From NCBI GenBank assembly GCA_002964805.2, contig PUDQ02000001.1:5480001-5544000 (forward strand): DNA of 64,000 bases, read 5' to 3'. Source of the stretch: Trametes villosa. Taxonomy: Eukaryota > Basidiomycota > Agaricomycetes > Polyporales > Polyporaceae. Within the stretch, counting starts at the first letter, position 1. Every line of letters starts with the position of its first letter. A model generated the notes under the pieces. The model worked only from the letters and a program-made list of their open reading frames with translations, made no database searches and was not told the origin of the DNA. The position numbers and the translations under genes were made by a program. Below, in pieces: positions 44,935-57,743 of the stretch.

Positions 44935-47900
44935 TCATGACAGATGGAAACTCCCCACACCCTCGCGCATGGCGACCAACAGCTTCTCCCTCATGACGGC
45001 CTTCGACGAGTACTCGGGTAGCTTGAGGTAGTTGACGCACGTCATCACGCTCGGCAGGTAGTCGTCGGCAGTGAGGGGTGCCTCGTGCGGCTTGCGCACC
45101 ACCGTCAGAGGAGGGTTCAAGCCCTTGAAGCCTGAGTCTCTGATGAGCAATCGACAGTTGCCAGGACGAGGGAGCAATACGTACCGCCGATGGGCAGCTT
45201 CGGGCTACCTGTGATGAACTGCAGATAGCTCCGGCGCGTTGTGGCGTCGTACTCGGCCATGATCTCGATGAGATCCCTGATAGCACGGCTCTCCACGTTG
45301 AAGCCGTGGTCGGCTTTCAGCGACTCGCCAAGAGCTGCGAGAGGATTCTCAGTTTATAGCAGGAAGATGACAGAGAAGCACGTACTCTCGCTGCTCCAAT
45401 CCTCATCTGCGTTACCGAAGAGCATAGCGAGTTCGTCCGACGTGAAGGCCTGGAGGTCGGCAATCGGGAAAACCTTGGAGAAGCCTTCCCGGAAGGCTTG
45501 TGCTTGAGCTTGAGCACCCTTCCCGATGATGGCGTCGATGACTTCTTGAATGTACTCGTCCACGTTATCAGCGGTGACCGAGATGTCGCGACCGCCGGGC
45601 TGACGAGACGGTGAGATCATGTACAGTACACAACGACGCTGCACGAAGACTTACCCTCAGCTCGATGTCGTATCCGGGAACAGTGAAGTCAAGGCCCAGG
45701 TCTTCCACGTCGACGCTGGTATCTATATCCTCGAGGGCGGCTAGTTTGCGGCGCAACTTAAGGGACCTACGTTAGTACGACTCCTGATGATTGCAGTAAA
45801 CGTCTGTACCTTCTCGTTCGGGCTCTTAGCGGCGGCAGCCAGCCCCTGAATCTTGGACAACGAAGCGGCGAGCTCGGCATCGACGCGCTGTGCCGGGACA
45901 ACCCATGAGATCGGCTCCATGCATCGTCACTAGCAACATTACCTTGAGTGAATCCAACGTGAGCGGGACATCCTCGCCGAGGACGAGCTTCAGGAAAATC
46001 TTGTTGAACGACAAGTCGATGATTCGCGAATCCAACATGGCCTTGGCGACGAATTGTCCGATCACCCTGATGAGGTGAGTCCGTTTCCTGAGTGCGCAGT
46101 CAGCGGGTATGAATGGTTAGGAGACAACAGCTGCTTACTGGACGCCATCCTTCGCTATGTCGTCGGGGCTGATCGGGGCAGGGAAGAGGCCAAGCGGATG
46201 GTGGACGTAGGGGCTCGGCATCGTCGGGTCTGCATCACGCCAAACCTTCAGATCCTTGCGCGCGAACTCCCTCGACACCAAAGAGTAGAACTCCAACGTC
46301 GGCCCTAGGCCAGTGCCGACCTCCTCAAAGTACTCGACCTCGAGGATGGAAGACGACGAGCCGTAGAGCTCGAAGACTTTGACTGCCGACTCCAAGATGT
46401 GCTTGCGCGAGATCCTGACTTTCTGGCGCTGTAGGCGGCCGAGGAAGCCCACCCCGTCGTCGCGTCGAGAGCTATCTTGTCCACGACTTTGCTGACTCTG
46501 CCACTTGAGGATGAGACGCGCATAGCCGAACGAAGTCGACTGCAGGAAGTTGTAGCGAGTCGCGAATGGGAAGAGGAAGGGGAAGTGTTGCGGTAGGTCC
46601 AGGGCCCAATCAGGTAAACAGGAGCTACAACACGATGTCAGCAAATGAAGAAGTATTCGCAGGTACGGTCCGTACCTCGCCACGATCATGGGTTCTTCCA
46701 GCTGCCTTGTGAGCTTGGCGGACAGCTTGTTGTTGACGAAGGCGGAGGATGGTAGGAGACGCTTGGCGACGACAGGGCTGACTCGCTCGCTCTCCTGAGC
46801 GTTGAGCTTGTGCAACACCCGCAGGAGTCGTAGGATCTTCGCGTAAGGTGCGTCTTCCGGGAGGGAGGACAGCGATGGGCTAGGAGAACGGCTACGAATG
46901 CCCGTCTCGTCTGTACGCGCTGAAAAATGGCATAAGCAAACGATAAGGCGAGTATTATACAAGCTTCAACCTACCATCCGACGAAGGAAGAGGACCGGGA
47001 ACCTTCTTGAACTTGATGCTGTAGATTCCTTGCCAGATCATGCTCGGCATGAAGGGCGATCCAGACGCCTTGTGCTTGCGCATCTCATGCTGGTGGATGG
47101 CGCCGTAGACGGTGAGGTCCAGCGGCAGCTTGTGGTCATCCATCGAGAACTCTAGATGCCAGTCACTAGGCTTCGTCTTGAGAGCGGCAGCGTATGACGT
47201 CTTTGGTGTCGATGTACGGGGCGTTGGCGTGCCTGAAGGCAGGCCACGCGTGGAGCCTGGAGTAGGAACGTGAGTACCGTCAGGTGTTTGTGCTTCTACC
47301 CTTGAGCCATCTGAAGACATGTGAGGATGTAAAGCTAGCACAACACGTTATAATCACATACCCTCTCCAACAGAGACGTTGATAGTCTTATCCGAGATCG
47401 AGTTATCAGGATCGTCTTCTTCGATGACCTGGTCATAAGGTCAGCATGGGACGCAGACGGTCGCTTGTATTGAACACACCTCAGCATCAACGTCAACTTC
47501 GTCATCCGTGAAATCGGCGGCAAACTCGTCGTCGTTGACGACAGTCTCGCTAGGAGCGGGCTCCGCCACAGACGCAATGGACTCGCCCTCGGCTAGATCC
47601 ACAGTGCCTCTCGCTGACGAGGACTCCGCCGGCGCTCCGCCGCTCGTGCTACCAACAGCCTCCGATGGCTCGCCCGAGGCGTCCCCTGAAGAGCCGGCAA
47701 CCTTCTGCTTCGCACTCAGGCGCAAGCTGCGCCGCCTGCTGATGCTCGCGCCACCAGCGGAGGATGTTGCTGCAGCGCTGGCTTCGGATGCAGCCGCGGA
47801 CGCCCTCGCCAGGGCCTCAGGGATTCCGAACCGGGAGGACGGCGGCGTCAGACCAGACGCGGCAAGAGCGGCTAGCATTCCGGACAGCCTGGAGCTGCTG

Positions 47901-50900
47901 GAGAGGAGTCCAGCCACGCGGGGCCTGAGGTAGTCGTGCAACGCCTGGAAGGTTGCGATGGCGTGGATTGAGACGACAATGTTGTTCAAATTCCGCGGGA
48001 CATCGGAATCCTCCGCCGCGACGAGGCGAAGGCGCAGTTGGCGTGCCAGCAGGGATGGAGAGCTCCGCTTCGAGTCTATATACGCGCATGGTGAGTAACA
48101 ACCATAACCTTTAGAATGAGGGCGCTCACCATCGGCGCTTTGCGCTACGCTGATAACTTCGAACGACTCCATCCTGGTGAGACTCTCCTGTAGCTTCTTG
48201 ACGAAAACGGCGAACGGCGTCTGACCGCCGCTGCCCTTGCTCTTCTTCGAAGTGAAGGCGGTGAAGAACAATTCCTGACGCCGGCCGAGCGGCACTATAG
48301 CGACCAATCGAGTCAGTACTATAGAATACGACCAACAGACAATGCGTACCTGTGCGCTCCGTACTCGCGAAGAACTGCATCAGGCCGTCGATCACACCGC
48401 TTTGCAAGAGCTCGAAACTAGACACCGATGTGTGTTGCGACCCGAAGAGAACTGCGAGCTCTCCAAGAGCAGCAGCAAGCTCTTTCTCCGAGGCTGCGTT
48501 GTCGGTGATGCGCTCCACCAGCCTCCGTAGCTTTGCGAAGAGATCGTCCGACCCGGCAGAGTCGTCCGCGCCAAGGTGCTTGAAGCGGATGACGCGCGCG
48601 CGCAGAGTGATGGCGTCGTCTGGCTCCATGGGAAGCGAGGATAGCTTCTTGTACGGCGCGGAGCTGATGACGGAGATAGAGACTGGCATCGGGACGGGGA
48701 CACCCGTGTCCGCTGGTGAGGGCGCCTCGGAGACCTCCTTGTCGGTACCCTTGTCCTTGGACCTTGTCGACGTGATTGCGCGCGAAGCCAGCAAGTCGAT
48801 CTCGTGGAATACACCCTCGCGACGGAAGGCGGGCTTGTACTCAGCGGGAACTTTCGCGAGAAGCAGCTCAACAAGCTGCAGAGCGCCGATCACCAGGGAT
48901 GGGTGGTCCTTGGAGGATAGGATAGACGATGCGAAGCTAGCCACGGGAACGAACTGTTTCGCAGGGTTAGCTCGAGCAGAATAAATATGTGCAACAAGGC
49001 ACGTACTGTGAAGACTTGTTTCAACTCGTCGCCATCAAGGAAGCTGACGGCCTTGAGCAAACCCGTCAGGGTCCTGACGCGGACCGGCGTAATCACGCTG
49101 GCTGCGTATACGTCGACGAGGATAGGGACCATGAGCCGCAAAAACCGACCGACCACTTCGGGCTTCGAGCGTAGGAGCTCAGTACGGTCGACCACTACGT
49201 TCTCCTTGTCAAGGCGCGGCAATGCGTCATCTCCTTCCTGGGCGGCCTGAGAATCGACATGCATGGCCTCGGATGCGCGTCCGTCCTCCGCGGGCGTAGG
49301 CGCTGAGGGCGCTGAGGACGCACTAGCACGGGTGGTGGAACCAGACGGCCCCGCCTTAGCTGCCTCTGCGGCTGCGGCTGCTTGACGAGCTGCGGCGCGA
49401 TCTGCCTTCGCCTTCGCCTTGATCATCTTGTTCAGCGCCTTCTCGGTGTAGCCCTTGTGGTCAAAGACGCCGTCTGGAACGGGATCAGTCAGAGCACGCA
49501 TACACGAGGGTGAGCGACGTACCTTTCGGCAAAGGGGGCATGAGTTCGGAGATCAAGCTCAGCGCCTCCTCGATCTGGTCCTTCGGGCGATGCGCCAGGT
49601 TCTCCATGACGGTCATGTCCGCCAGCCCACCACCCAGGCCTTGTCCGCCAGCAGCATCGCCCTGCTCCTCCATGCCGTCCGACGCCGGAGGCAAGACGCC
49701 AGTCAGGATTTGGTAGAGCGTGTCGACGATGCCGGCTTCCAGGAGCACGATCGTGATCTTGGGACTGACTCGGGCCGAAGTTGCCAGAGCGCGAAGGAGG
49801 AGAGTATAAGTGCTAGCAGCAATCAGAGGGGAGCCACCGGCAGGGAGTAGGAGCATGTTCACGGCGCGGATCAAGTCGGTGTCAACGAGAGCTTCAAGAT
49901 TCTCTGGCGAAGAGCGGTAGTAGGAATCGATGATGCGGATGACACACAGACAAGCGTATTCGACCAGCCGTTGGTCAGAGTAGCCCAGGCAGTTGCGGAT
50001 GATGGGCCAGACGGCGCGAATCATGGGGAAGTGCTCGATCGAGACGTTGCGGCAACAGTTTGACGCGGCTTGTAGGGCCGTTCGCTGGACAGCTATGGAG
50101 AAGAAATCGAGGTAGTTCAGCAGGGCGGCGAGACCGCCTTCTCGCACGATGGAGCTAGGGAATTCTTCCGATATCTTCTCCAACGTCTGAGTTCATAGGT
50201 GAGTACGCTGCTCAACCGGGAGACAGGCAAGGACTTGAAAAACATACACTCAGGGTTTGTTCTGCCAAATCAATGTAGGAGATCTCGATCAATTTGCTGC
50301 AAAGGACGGGGATGGCGCCGTGATACACGACGGTATGCGCCACTCCTGGCAAAGCCTCCATCAGGTTGGCGAGGCATCGGCAAGCTAGAACTTGGGCTTC
50401 AAGATTCTCGTCGCCTTGGTACGCGCCGCCGCCGGTACTCATCGCCAATGCCGCTGCGAGAGCGGCGTCTTCGTCCTGCTCGCCGGCGTCGTCGTCGTCG
50501 CCTTCATCCTCGTCGTTCCCTGTTCCGCCCAGGATCCTGACGAGTTCTCGGATGAAAGCTTCGACCTGGAACGACCCCGCGAGGGTGTCCTCGGTGCTGA
50601 TACTCAGCAGCTCGCTCAGCTCCTGCAGCGTTACCAGCCGGGTGGTGGGGTCAGCTGTGGGCTTGATGTTGTTGAGCATCGTCTTCAATCGCCCTGAGAT
50701 GCCCATCATATAGGAGCCGAGCTGACGGTAGTCGCCGAAGATGGACATCGCGGAGGCCTCGTTGCCGATGCCTCCCAGAGAGCTGGCGAAGTCCCTTTCG
50801 GCCTCGTCATCATCGTCGTCCTCGTCTCCGCCACCTCCGTCGTCGGGCAGGTCTTCAGGGTCGTCACCTTCATCCCGCCCTCCGTCATGTGGCTCACCAT

Positions 50901-51622
50901 CCTGGATGCACTCGGCGTCGACCATGTCTACATCTTCATCACCGGCGCGGGAAGATCCTGCTGCAGCCATCAAGGCCTTGCTCTTCGCAGTAACTTTGCC
51001 CTTGCCCGACGTTACACTGCAGTAGCGCACGCGTTAGTAAGGTCGATATGACACTGTATGCGCGCAAGACACACCGTGTCTTCCTCGTCATATCCGATGC
51101 TGTTTGGTTGTCCGACCTCGGTCTGAGTGAATAAGCACTGGTAGGACGCCTGAGTTTCTTCGATGCGGAGGATGCCGCAGCGGTTTCGTCGTCTTCTGAG
51201 TGGTCTTCGGGTACCGCGCGCTTCTTGCCTTTGGCGTCCTTAGACGGTTCGTTGATGGTAAGGGCGGAGGTTGCGGGGAACGTGGAACGACGTGCGCTGT
51301 CATGCAAGACCATGCTAAGTAGTGAAGTAAGACGGAATGACGAGTATACATACCGCTTGCTTGCTCGGGATTCGTCAGCTGTTTCTTTCCCCTTGCCTTT
51401 ATTCGAGCTGCTGTCGCGGACTCGCTTGCTCGCAGAGGACGAGGCTTGCTGGCCGTCTACGGAGGGGTGGTCCTTCTGTTTCTCCTTCTGCTTCGCGGCT
51501 TTCACTCGTGCGCTCGTGCGGAGGACCTTGGACTCGGAGGCGGCGGAATGCGATGGATCTTCGGTATGCGCGGAGTTGGGGCTGCTGCTACTGGTCGCTG
51601 CTTGGGATTGGGTAGAGTCCAT
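44935..51622 (-). CDS. UFD4: HECT-type E3 ubiquitin ligase, Ufd4/TRIP12 family
   Basis: Eighteen exons (51622-51354, 51296-51075, 51016-50248, 50186-49523, 49473-49007, 48953-48350, 48294-48130, 48075-47480, 47428-47362, 47310-46975, 46919-46676, 46624-46139, 46087-45943, 45887-45810, 45756-45655, 45599-45386, 45334-45185, 45131-44935) give 1,924 aa. A Ser/Lys-rich disordered N-terminus is followed by an acidic tract and Armadillo repeats ([20 protein letters not shown] is typical of Ufd4/TRIP12). The HECT domain covers about the last 370 residues, with [16 protein letters not shown] and the catalytic Cys at about 1891 in [14 protein letters not shown]. The protein ends ..GSFHLS. Ufd4 ligases extend chains on ubiquitin-fusion and N-degron substrates. 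Several acceptors were chosen by frame: the intron at 47311 skips a closer TGCTAG, and the one at 45757 uses CTTAAG. Confidence 0.93.
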
Positions 51623-53203
51623 TTAGAGCGTGCAGCCGGCCATCGATCCCGTGTAGGCTATCGAATGGAGGTAGTGCAAGAGCAGTGGTCGACCGCTCGG
51701 TGCTCTGTTGCCACAGGCCTTGTCCGCGGACCCAAGTCTTTCCGGCGCCGCTTGAATTACTCAGCGGCCCTTGTCGGCACGTTTACTCAGATTTATTCTC
51801 AGCAAACTACTGGACGAAACGGGTGACGTCCAGACTGCACACATGCCTTCGTATTCTACATACTTACTTGAAGGACGATGGCGCATATCGCGAGCCAACG
51901 TCCAACAGCCAGCAAGTCCATGTAGAACGTGTAGACGGTGCTTTATGTGCAAGGCAGTCTGAAGAGGTCCCCAATGGCAAGGTCTAGGGCCCGGGGCCGC
52001 CGCGGCGCAAGTTCTGATTCGTGCGTTGCATTCTAAATGATGCTGTAAGTACTTGCAGCCGCCTCGGGCTACAGTGCCGGACAACCAAAGCTGACAAGTC
52101 GCCTAGCGCCCGAAGGAGATTTTTTAGAGGAAATCTGACTTCGGAAACATGATCAGGGAGGCGAAAGGAGCCCAAAAACGCACTTCCGAAGTTTTTCCTG
52201 TGGATTTTGGGTGTGGGACGATTTTTTGGACCGTTTGCACGCGCCCCTATACCCCTTCGGGAGGGCCCCGGGGGTCCGGAATACCATGTCTTACCGGCGG
52301 GGTAAGGTTGTGTAAGAGGTTTGCCGGACTCCGACTCTGAAGCGGGAGCTAGAATTTCAAGCCAACCAAGAGGATTATGACCGCTTGTCCGGGCTCGAGA
52401 GGCCGGGAGGCCGGGAGGCCGGACTAGCGCTGGATGGCTCGGGCGCTAGAGGCCCTGCCCCGGCGCTAGAGCCACATTTGGTGGCTTCGGCTTCCTCAAC
52501 GGGATTTTTTACGGCCTGCCCAACAACAAAAACATGCACAGAAAGGCTGAAATACGCCAAAAACACACTTTTCGAAGCTCCTGGGCGCTTTTTCGGTGAT
52601 GGACGATTTTTCGGGGGTCAAAATCAATAAATCATCATTTATGAAGGCACGAAGGCTCTGATTGCTTTCAAACTTGGTCCACGATGGCCGTATAGTCAAT
52701 GCGCATCGTTTCCGGTGGTTCCGGATCCCGTCAAAAATGGGCGAACAAAATTGTCGACTTTGGTTGTCCGGCACTGTATCCGCCATGGCCTGCCATCATT
52801 CGCTGCGGATAATGGGGGGATATGCAGCGGATGTGTTGCGAATGTATCTATACGGTGCTCGCGCTTCGATATCATCCGACAATGATGTGGTGTACATGTA
52901 CAGCAGTAGTACACTCGCGGTTGGCACGTCGATGTCGTTGGGTATATGCTCCTACACATCCATCAAATTCGCTTGCTGAGTCTCGAGCGAACGATCGGGA
53001 TGAATCATGCCTCTTTTTAGGGACTTACTTACATATACTCAAGTTTCAAGCTGTGAACAGGGCCACGGCGGTACCGCGTCAACGTTTCAACGTCAAAGCA
53101 GTCAGCGCAGGGAGAATAGACAGCGGGTCACCGGTCATGGGGTGTCGGAGCTCGGGTCCTGCATTTGGCTCGCTCTATTGACGCTAGAATACAAACCCAA
53201 TCC
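51623..53203. other. Gene-poor region with repeats
   Basis: About 1.6 kb between UFD4 and NTR1 (same strand). No supported gene. It contains two diverged copies of a 60-bp segment (separate entry), a GGCCGGGAGGCCGGGAGGCC run at 52402-52423, and paired GCGCTAGAGGCC/GCGCTAGAGCC words at about 52441-52472. Confidence 0.5.
52170..52620. repeat. Two diverged ~60-bp direct copies, possible TE remnant
   Basis: Segment A (52170-52232) and segment B (52555-52619) share the order CCAAAAACxCACTT, TCCGAAG/TCGAAG, and GGACGATTTTTxGG at the same spacing, about 385 bp apart in direct orientation. The DNA between them is G+C-rich with short GGCC repeats. This looks like a degraded repetitive element. I cannot assign a class. 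Confidence 0.45.
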
Positions 53204-56200
53204 CTATGCTGCACGATTGTCCGCTTTCGTAGCCCTCAGCACCATGTCCTCCAGCGTGATCGCGCGGTACTCGCCGCCGTCGTCCGCCCACACCGCATCG
53301 TCCAGGATGTACACCAGGATGCCGCCCTTCCCGTCCGCGCTCTGCGACACCCGGTACAGCGGCATGCGCGACCGCTCGTCCACGCGGCCGGTGGGGATGA
53401 ACAGCAGGTTGTGCGACGCCGCGAAGTCCTCGACGATCGAGCGGAACGTGATCTCCTGCGTCCGCGCTGGCCGGGGCTTGTCCTTCGGCCTCGCAGCAGG
53501 GGCGGGCGCAGCCGCAGAGAGGTGATGGTCCGGCCGGGGCAGGCGCGCAGGCGCGTCGGGGCCCAACTCGAGCGCCGTGTTCATCATCTGCAGCCCGCGC
53601 GTGAAGCCCTGCGCGACCCCCGGCATGCTCTGCACGGTCTCGGGGAACGTGCCCTTCCAGAATGAGTACCACCGCGAGACCTCCTCGAAGCTCGGGTTCG
53701 GCTGCACGAGCCAGATGTGCAGGACGTCGAGCCACTTCGGGAAGAACTCCGTCTCGAGGATCTGCGAGAGGATGGACGGGCGCAGGAGCTGCTCCCAGAG
53801 CATGACGTCTTGCAGCGGCTGCATGTCTTGCTGTCGCGGGTTGACGCGGAAGTCGTCCCGCATCCTCGAGCCGAGCTTCGGCACGACGTACTTGAGCAGC
53901 ATTGTGTCCCAATCGCCGACGTCGAAAACCTGCGGCCGTGTTAGCACCGGTCCAAACGACTATGCAAGTCTACGCACCTCCCGCCAAGCACCGAGGTCCT
54001 CTGGGATCGCTTCGGAAACGGTCCAGGCTCTGAGCACGCTCTTCACCTTGCGTCGTGCGTCTCCGAGTACGTCCTCCAAGCGCAGGCCTATATGAGGCAG
54101 CCAGGGGAACACGACCTTCTGTAGCGACACCTTGCTCTTCCGTGGGCTCCAGTCGCCGACGGCCTTGTGGACCTTGGGCAGGACGAGTTGGTCGAAGAAG
54201 TTGTCTCGGATGAATGGGGGGAGGAACGGAGACCACGCCTCGTATAGTCGGACGGCAGGTAGCGGGTCGTCAGGTATCCAATCGTTGTTCAGCGATGACC
54301 GCACGCGTGGTAGCCAGGTGTTCCATAGGAGACTCTCGTACGGCGTCATGGGTTTCTCTCTGTAGCTATGGTTAGGATCGTCTCTCAAACTCCGCAAAAA
54401 GCGCATACACTCACTCAACGGTGGCAACCGACACCACAGTGCTACTCCCATACACCTGCACCTGTGTTGGAGGCCTCTGTTCGGGGGCGGCCATCTTCAA
54501 CGCCCTGCGCCACAAGCGAAAGTTGGCTGTGAACGCCGTAGGATTCTCGAGCGGCTGCCACGACGTCAGCATTCTCCGAACCTGCATCCGAGGGTCAGCA
54601 CGACATATCAGCCGTGAGATAGCAGTACATACCACCGGCGCAATCGCGGCAACAACGACCTCATCCAACCGATAGCGGTCGAACTCCTTCGTAAACTGGC
54701 CTAACAGCTTGTCGAAGCCTGCCGTGAAGGGCTCCAAGGACGCTTCGTACAGCGAGGCTGCCTCTCGCGACTGCGTACTGATCTCGTCCACAACAAGGTT
54801 CATCTGCTGCAGCCGGGCGATCACTGGAGGACCGTCAGTCGCGTGCGCAAAGAGAGGGTTCTATAGACACTCACGCTCGGCCTCCTCGTCGACTTGCTTT
54901 CGTAGCCGTTCGTCCTCGGCGCGTATCCACTTCTTGCGCTCTTCGAGGGCGCGAGCTTCGCGCGCGAGGCCGTCCAGGTCGGTTCGACACGACTCGGTTA
55001 TGAGACGCAAGTTGTGGCGAATCTCTGGCAGTCGAGTGGGATCTGTCGACGGCGTCCACGACGCCATCGACACGTCGGCCAAAGAAGACACTTCTCGGAG
55101 CTACAGTCACGTCAGCAAGGGTACTGCACGCATACAACATATCACTAACCGTTGCACCAGTAGCATCGATGATCTGCCCGAGGCCCGCCTGAGGGGTCTC
55201 TTGCCCAGCTTCGGCGATGATCTCCTCGTACGTCTTGTGTTCCACCCTGGTCTTCGTCCGCTTCGGCTTCTTCCACGCGTCCGTCTTCTCCGCGTGCGCC
55301 TTGGCCGCTTTGCGCGCCTTGCGCGCCGTGGCCTTCGACTCTTCCTCGTCGTCACTGACAACTTCGCCCCGCCGCCGGGCCTCGGCCTTGGACTGCTCGG
55401 TTTTCTCTCTGAAGCCCTTAAAGGCAAGACCCATACCTTTCGGACGCAGCTTGCTCTCCACCGGGGTAACGATGCCCTCCCCGGTTGTACCGAGACCGAG
55501 ACCCGCCTGCCAGCCCATCTTCTCGAGCATGCGCGCACCGAACGTCCCGGATATCTTGCTGAAATGCTGCCGCTCGGCGGCCGTGAGCGGGGTGGAGGAG
55601 CCAGAGGTTCCGGCACTGGCGGGGGGCTTGCGCACGAAGGAGCGTTGCGTACGGTTGGCACCGAAGGCAGTCGGGAACTCCTCCGCAATTGCTGGACCGG
55701 GCGAGGGTGAGGCGGAGGATTCGGGCACTGCGGCTCGCGAGGACCCGATGCCTCCTCGTTGGAAAGACGTAGAGACAGAGCCGCTGCCTATACCGCCCTT
55801 CGAGGATCCGATGCCGCCCTTGGACGAGCCGATGCCCCCCTTTGACGAGCCTATTCCGCCCTTGCCTGCACCAATACCCAAACCACCAAACCGTGGCCGT
55901 GTCTCCTCTTCCTCCTCTTCCTCGGGAAGCCGCGGGGATGCTGGTTTGGGAGGTTCACTGTCTGAGGATATCGAGGCACCGTCGTCCCCGCTTTCCGCCT
56001 CGTGCTCGTCCGTCGCGGGTTCGTCCTGCTCCTTCATGGGTTCGTCCTCGTCCAGGGTCACCTTCGTAGTCCCGGAAACGAAAGCGGGAGCTTTCGCGCG
56101 ACTCTTGCCGCGTGGTTTCTCTGGAGTATCATCCTCTTCGTCGCTGCCAAAGACTCCATAGATCGCGTCCTCCTTCCCGTTCTTGCGTCTCCGTTTCCGC

Positions 56201-56340
56201 TTGTACGGATTCTCGAATAGTTCGCGTTCGGCGCGTGCATCAGGATCGTTATTGTCGTCAAAGTCGAGGTTGTCATCAGCGTCGGAGGCGGAAGAAGAGT
56301 CGTCATCGTCCTCCATGAGATTGCGCTTTCTCCGCGCCAT
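53204..56340 (-). CDS. NTR1: G-patch spliceosome-disassembly factor (Ntr1/TFIP11)
   Basis: Exons 56340-55150, 55100-54875, 54823-54633, 54581-54415, 54359-53978 and 53929-53204 encode 960 aa. The acidic N-terminus (MARRKRNLMEDDDDSSSASD) precedes a tuftelin/TIP N-terminal region, then four GGIGSSK-like repeats (about 157-185), and a G-patch (about 257-305: ARMLEKMGWQAGLGLG). The long C-terminal region is the GCFC domain, with WNTWLPRVRSSLNNDW and SFWKGTFPETVQSMP. In yeast Ntr1 uses its G-patch to activate the Prp43 helicase for spliceosome disassembly, with TFIP11 as the human counterpart. The gene is divergent from the eS4 gene across only 244 bp. Confidence 0.92.
55775..55872 (-). repeat. 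21-bp coding tandem repeat (GGIGSSK)
   Basis: Within NTR1, four successive 21-nt units encode GGIGSSK, GGIGSSK, GGIGSSK and GGIGSGS. The units differ mostly at third positions (GAGGAT, GACGAG codon pairs on the plus strand), and a fifth partial unit (GGIGSSR) lies 9 residues downstream in the protein. Confidence 0.85.
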
Positions 56341-56584
56341 AGTGAGGGGAGTATGTGGTCGAGTTTAAGCGGCAGGCGCGACGCGAAGTCACCGCGGACA
56401 TGCGCTTGAATCATAAGCGCCCGTTCCCGGCACCGCGCGCGTCTGATTTTCCTACTCAGATAAACTCCGACTGACGGGCGCGCGGACGACTCTGAAGGCC
56501 TGAACGCTATCGAAGTTTTGGAACGCCTGTACCAGCAAACGAGGCCGCCGCCGTCGCCAACGTCAAGCCCTCAAGACCTCCAAC
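56341..56584. promoter_or_regulatory. Compact bidirectional promoter NTR1/RPS4
   Basis: 244 bp separate the divergent ATGs of NTR1 and the eS4 gene, so both promoters must share this stretch. It contains no clear TATA box. I did not find a defined ribosomal-protein element. Confidence 0.6.
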
Positions 56585-57743
56585 ATGGTCAGTATGCTGC
56601 TGCTCGTCGCCAGAACCGTCCATGGAGAATCTGGAGTCGAAGGAGTGCATTCGGCGACGCTGGAGGGGTGGATGCTGCTCTCAGTCTTCGGATGTACCTG
56701 GCACCTCTGCGACAACACTCGATTCTCCTCGGCCGGCTCTGGGGACTCTACGCTACGCAAACCATTGGCTGACCACCTCCGTTGTGTTTCTAGGCCCGTG
56801 GACCCAAAAAGCACTTGAAGCGTCTTGCCGCGCCGTCCTCATGGATGCTGGACAAGCTCAGCGGGACTTACGTGCGTATCGCTGGATACCCGTACTCGCA
56901 GCCCTCTGAACGGGTTTTCTCGCGCAGGCTCCCCGTCCCTCCCCTGGTCCCCACAAGCTTCGCGAATCCCTCCCCCTCACGATCTTCCTCCGTAACCGGC
57001 TGAAGTACGCCCTTACGGGCAAGGAGGTTACCTCCATCGTCAAGCAGCGCTTGATCAAGGTCGACGGCAAGGTCAGGACCGACCCTACCTACCCCGCGGG
57101 TTTCATGGGTAAGTGTGCCTAGCATCGCGTTTTTCTACGAAATATCTGACATCGGCGCCATCCAGATGTTGTCTCGATCGAGAAATCGGGCGAGCACTTC
57201 CGTCTCCTTTACGATGTCAAGGGCCGCTTCACGATCCACCGCATCACGCCTGAGGAGGCCACCTACAAGCTCCTCAAGGTCCGCAAGGTCGCCATTGGCA
57301 ACAAGGGCGTTCCTTTCGTCACCACTCACGACGGCCGCACCATCCGTTACCCCGACCCTCTGATCAAGGTTAACGACACCGTCCGCTTCGACATCGAGCA
57401 GGGCAAGATCACCGACTTCGTCAAGTTCGACACCGGCAACCTCGCCTTCATCACCGGCGGCCGTAACAGGGGGCGTGCGGGCGTCATTGTGCACCGCGAG
57501 AAGCACATTGGTGGCTTCGACATCGTGCACGTGAAGGACTCTCTGGAGCGCACCTTCGCTACCCGGTAAGCTCACCTCCGCACGGTCATGGTCGTGCGAT
57601 TCTAATGTCTCCTTAGTATCTCGAACATCTTCGTCATCGGCGAGGGCACCAAGTCCTGGGTATCCCTGCCGAAGGGCAAGGGTCTCAAGCTCACCATCGC
57701 TGAGGAGCGTGATGTCCGGAGGAGACGTGCTGCCGAGCAATAA
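56585..57743 (+). CDS. RPS4: 40S ribosomal protein eS4
   Basis: Exons 56585-56587, 56794-56871, 56928-57108, 57166-57565 and 57617-57743 give 262 aa, the standard eS4 length. The protein begins [15 protein letters not shown] and contains the S4-type RNA-binding region ([14 protein letters not shown]), the central [18 protein letters not shown], and [20 protein letters not shown] of the KOW part. Coding exon 1 is only the ATG: a 206-nt intron (GTCAGT..TTCTAG) follows directly. It is a structural protein of the small subunit. I looked for a C/D-box snoRNA in the first intron and saw no convincing boxes. Confidence 0.96.

Noticed and set aside
47311..47361. 27-nt intron ending at TGCTAG in UFD4
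   Set aside because: Too short for splicing. The acceptor at 47311 gives a 51-nt intron in frame.
54709..55710. 333-codon plus-strand frame
   Set aside because: Antisense to NTR1 and its introns; Arg/Leu-rich shadow with no domain.
55217..56161. 314-codon open frame on the plus strand
   Set aside because: It lies antisense to NTR1 and has a Ser/Pro-rich composition explained by the GC-biased coding strand opposite. No splice or motif support.
56588..56793. Possible snoRNA in eS4 intron 1
   Set aside because: I looked for C box (RUGAUGA) and D box (CUGA) pairs and saw no convincing pair.
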